Below are positions 1 through 5,533 of a stretch of 5,533 nucleotides of DNA, piece after piece. Below the pieces are notes generated by a model. It worked only from the letters and a program-made list of their open reading frames with translations, was not told the origin of the DNA and searched no databases. The position numbers and the translations under genes were made by a program. The stretch comes from Chloroflexota bacterium (lineage in GTDB: Bacteria > Chloroflexota > Anaerolineae > Promineifilales > Promineifilaceae). The DNA is taken from contig JAAEOP010000856.1 in NCBI GenBank assembly GCA_024223125.1, forward strand, positions 1 through 5,533. The letters are read 5' to 3'. How positions within the stretch are numbered: the stretch's first letter is position 1; the number at the start of each line of letters is the position of its first letter.

Positions 1-51
1 AACAAGCAAAAGGAGGAGGAGTAGCATTAGTAGATGTGTTGTATTGTTCAT
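1..51 (-). CDS. 5' end of a probable exported protein (truncated by window edge)
   Basis: An ATG at 51-49 opens a frame that stays open to base 1 and encodes MNNTTHLLMLLLLLLLV. A short polar start followed by an almost pure leucine run is what the beginning of a Sec signal peptide or a membrane anchor looks like. A TAG stop lies in the same frame three codons upstream of the ATG, so the gene cannot start earlier; a second ATG at codon 9 is a weaker alternative. A purine-rich GGAAAAGG (63-70, read on the minus strand) lies 11 bases upstream and could serve as the ribosome-binding site. The gene follows the MalG-like permease, so a sugar-binding protein or a secreted glycosidase is possible, but only 17 codons are visible and there is no lipobox or domain to decide. 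The low complexity of the run makes a chance frame possible. Confidence 0.45.
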   Translation of the reverse strand, partial: MNNTTHLLMLLLLLLLV

Positions 52-62
52 AAGATTCTAGA

Positions 63-88
63 CCTTTTCCAGCGAAGTATGGAAAAAG
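63..88 (-). promoter_or_regulatory. Small hairpin covering a possible ribosome-binding site
   Basis: On the minus strand CTTTTTCC (88-81) can pair with GGAAAAGG (70-63) across a 10-base loop, giving eight consecutive pairs when one G-U wobble is counted. The 3' arm is the only Shine-Dalgarno-like sequence in front of the putative start at 51, so the fold could mask it. The 5' arm also supplies the T-rich run that follows the larger palindrome at 89-173. The pairing is seen in the sequence; any regulatory effect is inference. Confidence 0.35.
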
Positions 89-173
89 AATAATGAATAG
101 TGAACAATGAATTGTGAATAATGAATGATTCCTCACTTCACAATTCATTGTTAATTATTCACAATTCATTATT
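89..173. repeat. AT-rich imperfect palindrome with internal 14-base direct repeats
   Basis: The outer arms 89-104 and 158-173 are reverse complements with one mismatch in 16. The inner arms 105-118 and 137-150 (CAATGAATTGTGAA and its complement) match perfectly over 14. A 7-base bulge (151-157) lies on one side and the loop is 119-136. The left half is also a tandem repeat with a 14-base period: AATGAATAGTGAAC (92-105), AATGAATTGTGAAT (106-119), then a decayed copy from 120. The element begins 3 bases beyond the stop of the MalG-like gene and on that strand is followed by CTTTTTCC. It could therefore act as a transcription terminator or mRNA 3' stabiliser, although the stem is almost entirely A/T. 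It resembles the AATTCATTATT-type dispersed intergenic repeats of some bacterial genomes. It has no coding capacity worth calling. Confidence 0.75.
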
Positions 174-176
174 TTC

Positions 177-1022
177 TCAACTCCCATCCCCCACATTAGC
201 CAAAGACAAATCACTCAAAAAATACCGTTGTAACAATATCAGTAGAATGATGATGGGCAGCGTCATCAGGGCGGCGGCGGCCATGTGCAGCGGCCAATTT
301 GTGCTGTCTACCTGGTTGAGAATTTGGAGGCCGATGGGCGCTGTATATAACTTGGGGCGGTAGATGTATAAAACGGGGCTGACAAAATCGTTCCAGTACA
401 TGATGAAGGTGAGGATGGTAACGGCAACGGCCGTTGGCCGTGCTAGAGGGAATGCCAATCGCCGCCAAATTGTCCAGGCGCTGGCCCCATCCAACCGGGC
501 CGCTTCAATCATCTCACCAGACAAGCGTCGGAATGTCCAATAGAAAAGCAACACAAATAAGGGGCTGCTGGCGGCAAAGGCGGGAATGATGAGCGCCCAC
601 AAACTGTCAATCAACCCCATCAGACGCAATATTTGAAAGCGGAACATCCACACAGAAGAAGCGGGGACGATGAGCAAGGCCACGCTGGCTGCCAGCAAAC
701 GCCGACGTGGTTTGTCTGGCATTTGGGACATGCTAAACCCGGCCAGTGAAGCGGTGAGCAGTGTTAAGGGCACGGCCGCGCCGGCCACAATGAGTGAATT
801 CTTGATATAACGAGACATGGGCACAATGCGGAAAATCTCCCGGTAATTGCCCCAATTGGCCTGCAGCGGCCACCAGGAAATTGTTGTCGGCGGCGGCAGC
901 CCTGGTTGACGTAAAGAAGCGACAAAGACCCAATACAGTGGCAGCAAAAATAGAATTGCCAAAAGTAACCCGGCCAGATATTGCCCCCAAATTGTTAGTC
1001 GCCGCATCGTATTTCTTTTCAC
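177..1022 (-). CDS. Carbohydrate ABC transporter permease, MalG/UgpE-like (CUT1 family)
   Basis: This is one of two inner-membrane subunits of a binding-protein-dependent sugar importer; it pairs with the MalF-like subunit encoded just upstream. The 281-residue length is normal for the family. Hydrophobic segments lie near residues 12-36, 74-98, 109-124, 139-160, 195-218 and 246-268, giving the expected six helices. The cytoplasmic EAA loop that docks on the ATPase is intact at 173-196: EAARLDGA, then the conserved P192 and P196. WNDF (210-213) and a C-terminal QRYF (265-268) are further MalG-type landmarks. The start is GTG at 1022-1020, 4 bases after the upstream stop, with AAAGAGAG inside the end of the upstream gene as ribosome-binding site; ATG at codon 6 is an alternative start. 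Translation is probably coupled to the upstream gene. Substrate cannot be read from the sequence: maltose, glycerol-3-phosphate and other glycosides are all possible within CUT1. Confidence 0.93.
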   Translation of the reverse strand: MKRNTMRRLTIWGQYLAGLLLAILFLLPLYWVFVASLRQPGLPPPTTISWWPLQANWGNYREIFRIVPMSRYIKNSLIVAGAAVPLTLLTASLAGFSMSQMPDKPRRRLLAASVALLIVPASSVWMFRFQILRLMGLIDSLWALIIPAFAASSPLFVLLFYWTFRRLSGEMIEAARLDGASAWTIWRRLAFPLARPTAVAVTILTFIMYWNDFVSPVLYIYRPKLYTAPIGLQILNQVDSTNWPLHMAAAALMTLPIIILLILLQRYFLSDLSLANVGDGS

Positions 1023-1026
1023 TTTG

Positions 1027-1920
1027 TCATCTCTCTTTCCATGAGCCGACTATGCTAAGAATACCCATGATGGCTGCGCCGGTGAAAGCAAACAGCACCA
1101 ATAGCAGCGCCGAAGCCAGACCATAATCGAACAAATCGAAGGCGATTTCATAAATCAGCAAGGGGACAAAGGTTGTGGCATAATACGGGCCGCCATAGGT
1201 CATCATGAATGAGGGCGTAAAGGTGTTTTGTACGCTCATCAGCAGGTCGCGGAAGGTGAGCAGCAGCAGCCAGGGGGTAATGAGGGGCAAGGTGATGCGC
1301 CAGAAACTTTGCCACGCATTGGCCCCATCTACCCGCGCTGCTTCGTAAATGGTGCGGGGGATGGTTTGCAGTCCGGCCAAAAGCACCACAAACCCTTCCC
1401 CAATCTGGAACAGGGACATGATGACGATAGCGGCACGGGCGCTGTTGGGTTCTGTTAACCAGGCGGGCGCGGGCAGTCCCAACCAGCCAAGTGTCAGGTT
1501 CAGCGGCCCATGTATGGGGTTGAATATCCATAACCAGATGAGGGCGTAGGCGGCTTCGGGGATGACAGTTGGTAGGTAAACGGCCGTGCGATACAAACCA
1601 AACGGCCGTCGTTTACGCTGCAAAAGCAAGGCCAGGAATAACGCGCCAAATAGTCGTAGGGGCACTGCCGTTAACACAAACAACAATGTATTCCGCAGGG
1701 AGTGACGCACCAGGCTGTATTCACGTAAACGTTGGAAGTTTTCCAGACCAACCCAGGTTGGGGGTTGGATAGTGTTGTAGTCGGTGAAGGCGATGACGGC
1801 CGTGATAGCCCCCGGCAGCGCGACCAACAAAACCATCCCCGCCAGGTAAGGCAACAAAAACAAACGCAATTGCGTCTGGTAAGCTTGTATCCAGGATTTC
1901 CAACGGTAGAGGAGAGGCAT
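1027..1920 (-). CDS. Carbohydrate ABC transporter permease, MalF/UgpA-like (CUT1 family)
   Basis: This is the partner membrane subunit of the sugar importer, 297 residues long, typical of the short UgpA-type members that lack the large periplasmic loop of enteric MalF. Hydrophobic segments lie near 17-46, 74-100, 110-134, 163-185, 213-232 and 264-292. The EAA loop is complete at 193-216 (EAARVDGA, then LP at 211-212 and P216). TYGGPYYATT (241-250) followed by YEIAF and GLASA is the family's usual segment between helices 5 and 6. The start is ATG at 1920. No Shine-Dalgarno sequence precedes it; the bases just upstream read CCCCTCC. No earlier ATG, GTG or TTG exists in frame back to the stop of the upstream gene at 1999-2001. 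Initiation may be non-Shine-Dalgarno. It forms an operon with the MalG-like gene 4 bases downstream. The ATPase is not in the window and may be shared, MsmX/UgpC style, from elsewhere. Confidence 0.94.
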   Translation of the reverse strand: MPLLYRWKSWIQAYQTQLRLFLLPYLAGMVLLVALPGAITAVIAFTDYNTIQPPTWVGLENFQRLREYSLVRHSLRNTLLFVLTAVPLRLFGALFLALLLQRKRRPFGLYRTAVYLPTVIPEAAYALIWLWIFNPIHGPLNLTLGWLGLPAPAWLTEPNSARAAIVIMSLFQIGEGFVVLLAGLQTIPRTIYEAARVDGANAWQSFWRITLPLITPWLLLLTFRDLLMSVQNTFTPSFMMTYGGPYYATTFVPLLIYEIAFDLFDYGLASALLLVLFAFTGAAIMGILSIVGSWKER

Positions 1921-1934
1921 GGAGGGGAAACTGA

Positions 1935-1986
1935 AAACCCCGGTTTCTTTTTGCTTGTAGAAGTTGGCAAAAAGAAACCGGGGTTT
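1935..1986. terminator. Perfect 20-bp inverted repeat between genes; possible terminator or dispersed repeat
   Basis: AAACCCCGGTTTCTTTTTGC (1935-1954) and its exact reverse complement (1967-1986) flank a 12-base loop. On the minus strand the hairpin starts 12 bases after the stop codon of the large secreted-protein gene and ends 14 bases before the ATG of the MalF-like gene. A strong G/C block at the stem base (CCCCGG) makes it very stable. Only TTTT then CAG follows on the minus strand, so it is an imperfect intrinsic terminator; it may work in either direction. It may instead be a copy of a dispersed palindromic repeat. Either way it probably separates the secreted-protein transcript from the permease operon, at least partly. 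Confidence 0.7.
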
Positions 1987-1998
1987 GGGTAGTAAGGG

Positions 1999-4900
1999 TT
2001 AGTTCTCCTTTAGTATCATCGGAAGGAATAGATTGAATTGTTGCGCATTTGATGTTGTTGTAACGCTTCGGAATATGGTCGGATTCAACCCCGATGTAAA
2101 CGTCACTGTTGCCATATCTGAACTACCGGCCGCGCCCATCGTAACATATATCTCTACAACACTGCTTTCATTTGGAGCCAGAGGGCCGACAGACGGTGCG
2201 CTGCCGCTTGTGGGCCACGCATTCCCGCTAATGCTGACGGCAAACGTATCTGTGTAATCGCCGCTGTTGGTAACTGTTATTGTGTGTGTAATCGTCGTGC
2301 CCACATTGCCTGATTGGGGAGGTGGCGACAAAACAACAATACCCGGACTGGCAACCGCATTCGTCGTGCCCGTTGCCGTCGGATGGACAATGGTGGGTAA
2401 AGTAGCAGAGGTGGCGGTGATAACAAATGAATCTGTTACATTGGGCATATTTGGCGCGGTTACTTCTACGGAAATTGTGGCTGTCATACCGGCTGTTACA
2501 GGGATGGGCGATGCTGTCAGCAAAGTAGTCGGCCAACTATTATTTCCCAAAGTCAGGTCATAACTATCATCGGCAACGCCTACATTGGCTAAGGTAAAGT
2601 TGTGAACCACACTCCCGTTTATGGAGGCGTCCATATTGGTGTCTGGCCCTAAAGTAGCGGCATAAGAAGACAGTGGACAGGATTGCACCACCACATCGTC
2701 AATTTCCCATCCGGGATAGCTCACAACGGTGTCAGTTGCCAGGCGGAAGCGGAATTGAACGCTGTCTCCGGCAAAGGCATCCAGGTCTACAATGGAGTTC
2801 AACCAATTCTGGGGACTGCCACACCAGGCATTTTCTCCAGCCAGCGGGTTGCTGTGACTGGTGTTAATAGCGCCGTCATAAGGGTCTGTCAATAATTCGG
2901 TCTCCATGCGTGTCCAGTTTGAACCGCCATCGGTGGAAATTTCTAACACGCTGCCATCGAAACAACCGCTGCTGCTGTCTTCCATTTCCTGATGGTTCCA
3001 AAATTGCAACGTTAAGGGGGATTCGCCGGTGGGCAAGACGATGGCCGGAGAAACCAGGTATTGATCGGAAACGACGTTGACATCATCGGCATGGTAGGCA
3101 AATGCACCGCTGTGTACATTGGCACCGGACAAAATCCAGGTGTCGTTTGTGCCGCTGTGTGTCCAGCCACTAGCTCCAGATTCAAAATCATCAGTGAAGA
3201 CCTGGGTAGGCGTTGTGCCAACGGAGCAATCGCCAGGAGCGGGTTGAACAGTGAAGTTGTAAACGGCCGAATACGTACCGCTGCCGCAGGCATTACCAGC
3301 TTGTACGCGCCAGTAATAGGTTGTGTTAATGTTTAAGGTTGTTCTCGCGGTATAAGTAGGTCTGGTTAAGCCAGTTGCACTTTCCACAATGTTGGAGAAA
3401 CCAGCATCGGAAGCGATTTCGATGGCGTAGCTGCTGGCGCCTGTGGCCGCTTGCCAGGTAAATGTGGGGCTGGTGGGCTGGTTGGTTGCGCCATTGGCCG
3501 GACTGGTGAGCGTCACGCTGCCGGGGGCGTCGCTTTGCAGGTTCAGGCTGACGGTGGTTGTATGGGTGCTGGTGGGGGCAACACCGCTGATTTCCAGATC
3601 ATATAATCCGGCCGTTGCCGCGGCGGTATTGCTAATGGTTAATGTACTGGTGTAGGGGGTTGCTTGATTGTTGGGGTTGAATGCGGCCGTTGTTCCCGCC
3701 GGGTTTCCCGTTACACCCAAAGTAACGGTGTCGGTATAGCCGGACACTTGCCCTACATTGATATCGTAAACGGCGTCATTCGGCGTACAAATATCTAGGT
3801 TGGATGGAGTGGCTGAGAGGGTGAAATCGGCCGTGCCGCATTGGTCAAATTTGAGCTTGGAAATGCGTGTTTGCCAACGGCCGCCCGTAGAATACATATG
3901 TGTATACCAGAAGGTACAATCATCTACCGGGTCAACGCTCATGCGACTGTAATCGCCCCAACGATTGTTGCCATTCGCAGAAGTGCCGTCTACAATGTTT
4001 GCTTCGCCTTGGGGCATCGTGCCTAATGTGTCTGAGGATAAACGGCCGACGTAGCGAATAGAGGGGAACATACTGCTGCTGGAAACACTGTATCCCATGG
4101 CCATATTACCGCTGCCATCCATGGCAATACTGGCCATCCAACGGCTGTTGGCATCCGGCGCATAAGTGCCTTCTTGGTACAAGCTCCAGGGGTTTGCGCC
4201 GCTCTTGCGCAGTTCAAACCAGCGAATACCGCCATGATCGGTGCCATCTACGTCTGTAACAAGATTGCCAACCAATGCTTCATGGCTGCCGAAGTTGCGG
4301 TATTGCAGCCGCCACATAATCACTTCGCGCAAGGGGTCAAGTGTGGTGCCGCTGCCTTGTTGCGGGAAACAGAAGAAACTGGTCAACCCACACAAATCGG
4401 AGTCTATTTCAGCGATAGGTAAGTCTGCTACTTTTGTGAAAGTTGAATTGCCCGACGTTGTCCAATCAACATCAAATTCCCAAATTTCCAAATAATCCTC
4501 AGTAAGATTCGGACTACCATTATGTACTTCGTCGTCGCGGTGGCGCATGATGTAATTGGGCGAACCAGCCGGTGGTAGTGTATATCCGTCCAAATCGCTG
4601 GGCGTTAAGGCCTGGAAGAGAAAACCGGATAGAGAGGGTGCCGTAACACGTTGGAAGGTAGCTGCGTTCCCGGCCAGCATGGCGGCGCGATCCAGCGCAT
4701 AAACGGCCGGGCTGTTCTCGTTACTGGTTGCATAATAAGCGTCGGGCCATACGCCATACTTGGGATAATCAGGGAAGCCGGGCGTTTGAAAATCGTATGC
4801 GTACCAACTTGCTGTAACTGGATCATTTGTTGTAGAAATATAAATGCAGAGATGGGGGCTGGGGAAAGGCGGGAATTCAGCCATAAACCAACGGTCCGCT

Positions 4901-5511
4901 TGCCAATCGTACATGACAATACCATCGCCACCGCCAGAACTACAATTTCCGGAGCCAAAAGAACTTATAGATGTAGGTCCGGCAAGCAAGTTACCCGTAT
5001 CTTTGTCGTAAATTGTAATTTGGGCGCCAGCGCCATTAACAATCTGGACATAATGATTCGGTCCAATTTCACCATCCGTATCAGGCAGGGGAGATCCTGT
5101 ATAATTTTGCCCATCAAAGTTAAGTATAGGAGTTAAAAAATCGGTAACAGTGGCTGGCCCTGCATTTTCTTGTAATTCGAGCAACGCATCTATGCCGTTG
5201 GGTAAACCATAATTTGTGCTTTGTGCAATAAAGTTTGGATTGAGATTGAGTCGTGGGTTAATCTCACGATCAAGTTGATAATCTACTTTAGCTAATGGTT
5301 GTTCTGTTATAGGATGGCCAATGGTTGGTTCTACCGGCGCACTAACAAAAACACCTTCAACTTGTGAAATTGGATAGGGCTGACTGCTACCATCAGGGGC
5401 ACGGCCGTTGGCCTGAAAACCTAATTGCTCCTTCTCTGCAGGCTGCAACACAAATACACCTACAAGTAAAACGATAATTACGAGGCTCAAGATTTTCCAT
5501 GCGTGTTTCAT
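1999..5511 (-). CDS. Large secreted multi-domain protein with propeller-like, Ig/FN3-like and MAM-like modules
   Basis: A 1170-residue exported protein of unknown function. The start MKHAWK plus hydrophobic residues 7-22 is a signal peptide or N-terminal anchor with no lipobox cysteine. After a linker, residues about 130-557 form one cysteine-poor domain containing GPNHYVQIVN (150-159), many W/Y/D-rich turns and NRWGDYSRMSVDP (516-528) followed by CTFWYT (532-537). This is probably beta-propeller-like; no catalytic motif is evident. An Ig-like module follows at 560-660 (GNPAGTTAAFNPN), then an FN3-like module at 661-757 (TSPANGA, FTWQAATGASSY, TYYWRVQA) and a MAM/jelly-roll-like module at about 765-945 (DDFESGASGW, LEISTDGGSNW, GWEIDDVVV). 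Two related Ig-like modules occupy 950-1155, and the tail is FNLFLPMILKEN. Twelve cysteines, all outside the signal segment, fit an extracytoplasmic location. The adhesive modules suggest binding to surfaces, glycans or matrix; that is inference. The start is well supported by AGGAGAG eight bases upstream. No protease or glycosidase active site was recognised. Confidence 0.9.
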   Translation of the reverse strand: MKHAWKILSLVIIVLLVGVFVLQPAEKEQLGFQANGRAPDGSSQPYPISQVEGVFVSAPVEPTIGHPITEQPLAKVDYQLDREINPRLNLNPNFIAQSTNYGLPNGIDALLELQENAGPATVTDFLTPILNFDGQNYTGSPLPDTDGEIGPNHYVQIVNGAGAQITIYDKDTGNLLAGPTSISSFGSGNCSSGGGDGIVMYDWQADRWFMAEFPPFPSPHLCIYISTTNDPVTASWYAYDFQTPGFPDYPKYGVWPDAYYATSNENSPAVYALDRAAMLAGNAATFQRVTAPSLSGFLFQALTPSDLDGYTLPPAGSPNYIMRHRDDEVHNGSPNLTEDYLEIWEFDVDWTTSGNSTFTKVADLPIAEIDSDLCGLTSFFCFPQQGSGTTLDPLREVIMWRLQYRNFGSHEALVGNLVTDVDGTDHGGIRWFELRKSGANPWSLYQEGTYAPDANSRWMASIAMDGSGNMAMGYSVSSSSMFPSIRYVGRLSSDTLGTMPQGEANIVDGTSANGNNRWGDYSRMSVDPVDDCTFWYTHMYSTGGRWQTRISKLKFDQCGTADFTLSATPSNLDICTPNDAVYDINVGQVSGYTDTVTLGVTGNPAGTTAAFNPNNQATPYTSTLTISNTAAATAGLYDLEISGVAPTSTHTTTVSLNLQSDAPGSVTLTSPANGATNQPTSPTFTWQAATGASSYAIEIASDAGFSNIVESATGLTRPTYTARTTLNINTTYYWRVQAGNACGSGTYSAVYNFTVQPAPGDCSVGTTPTQVFTDDFESGASGWTHSGTNDTWILSGANVHSGAFAYHADDVNVVSDQYLVSPAIVLPTGESPLTLQFWNHQEMEDSSSGCFDGSVLEISTDGGSNWTRMETELLTDPYDGAINTSHSNPLAGENAWCGSPQNWLNSIVDLDAFAGDSVQFRFRLATDTVVSYPGWEIDDVVVQSCPLSSYAATLGPDTNMDASINGSVVHNFTLANVGVADDSYDLTLGNNSWPTTLLTASPIPVTAGMTATISVEVTAPNMPNVTDSFVITATSATLPTIVHPTATGTTNAVASPGIVVLSPPPQSGNVGTTITHTITVTNSGDYTDTFAVSISGNAWPTSGSAPSVGPLAPNESSVVEIYVTMGAAGSSDMATVTFTSGLNPTIFRSVTTTSNAQQFNLFLPMILKEN
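2047..2664 (-). other. Two tandem related Ig-like modules within the secreted protein
   Basis: Residues about 950-1050 and 1057-1155 share a pattern. Each has a 'VVHNFTLANVG' or 'ITHTITVTNSG' strand, then D-x-Y/F-x-L/V strands, then N-x-W-P-T (N991, W993, P994, T995 against N1097, W1099, P1100, T1101). A proline-rich turn, a T/S-V-E strand and a final strand rich in T and V follow. The spacing between the WPT triplets is 106 residues. The layout resembles the extracytoplasmic Ig-like repeats of COG1470/CARDB/NEW3-type proteins, which usually act as spacers or adhesive stalks. The two copies have diverged at the DNA level, so this is an old duplication. Confidence 0.65.
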
Positions 5512-5519
5512 TATAAGAA

Positions 5520-5526
5520 CTCTCCT
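5520..5526 (-). promoter_or_regulatory. Ribosome-binding site of the large secreted-protein gene
   Basis: AGGAGAG on the minus strand lies eight bases before the ATG at 5511. It is the clearest Shine-Dalgarno sequence in the window and fixes the start of the 1170-residue gene. The promoter itself lies beyond the right edge: only 22 bases upstream of the gene are included. Confidence 0.8.
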
Positions 5527-5533
5527 GTTGTTC

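Noticed and set aside
52..88. Possible -10 box TAGAAT just before the start at 51
   Set aside because: It would lie within a few bases of the ATG and no -35 element appears at proper spacing, so I do not call a promoter.
89..173. CRISPR array or attachment site
   Set aside because: The repeats are 14 bases, contiguous without spacers, and form a palindrome; no cas gene, integrase or tRNA is nearby.
121..363. Plus-strand 80-codon frame beginning in the AT-rich palindrome
   Set aside because: Its first third is the repeat itself and the rest is antisense to the conserved C-terminus of the MalG-like permease; no ribosome-binding site or recognisable protein.
1148..1531. Minus-strand 127-codon frame overlapping the MalF-like gene in another phase
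   Set aside because: It lies wholly inside a well-conserved permease; its His/Pro/Arg-rich translation is the usual out-of-frame product.
1921..1998. Possible promoter for the permease operon in the intergenic gap
   Set aside because: The gap is almost wholly occupied by the 20-bp inverted repeat, and no convincing -35/-10 pair can be read on the minus strand.
4651..5136. Plus-strand 161-codon frame antisense to the secreted-protein gene
   Set aside because: The opposite frame is a continuous, domain-structured protein with a signal peptide and strong ribosome-binding site. The plus-strand translation has no family resemblance and scattered Cys/Arg typical of a shadow frame.

Overview
The window holds three complete genes and, at its left edge, the start of a probable fourth. 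All lie on the minus strand, so transcription runs from high to low coordinates. It looks like a bacterial chromosome segment of about 50% GC. The best guess for the host is a member of the Chloroflexota, probably an Anaerolineae-like lineage. That is an inference from three things: a large secreted multi-domain protein ending in an FLPMILKEN tail, strong enrichment of the palindrome CGGCCG, and AT-rich AATTCATTATT-type intergenic repeats. No rRNA, tRNA, CRISPR array, transposase or phage gene is visible.

Layout in transcription order: (1) 5511-1999 encodes a 1170-residue exported protein. It has an N-terminal membrane/signal segment, a large probable beta-propeller-like region, then an Ig-like module, an FN3-like module, a MAM/jelly-roll-like module and two related Ig-like modules, and ends in a short hydrophobic tail. 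(2) The 77-base gap 1998-1922 and flanking bases hold a perfect 20-bp inverted repeat (1935-1986). (3) 1920-1027 and 1022-177 encode the two membrane permeases of a CUT1-type carbohydrate ABC importer (MalF/UgpA-like and MalG/UgpE-like). Only 4 bases separate them, so they are almost certainly co-transcribed and probably translationally coupled. (4) An AT-rich imperfect palindrome (89-173) begins 3 bases after the second permease's stop. (5) A small hairpin that includes a possible ribosome-binding site (63-88) precedes a truncated reading frame (51-1) that starts like a signal peptide.

The permeases would form the transmembrane channel of a sugar importer. Neither the ATPase nor a recognisable substrate-binding protein lies in the window; the truncated frame could be the binding protein or another exported protein. 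The large secreted protein may share the locus only by position, because the inverted repeat separates it from the permease pair. I see no defence, CRISPR or otherwise clearly new system. The most unusual signals are the short structured repeats, the CGGCCG enrichment and the C-terminal tail of the secreted protein.
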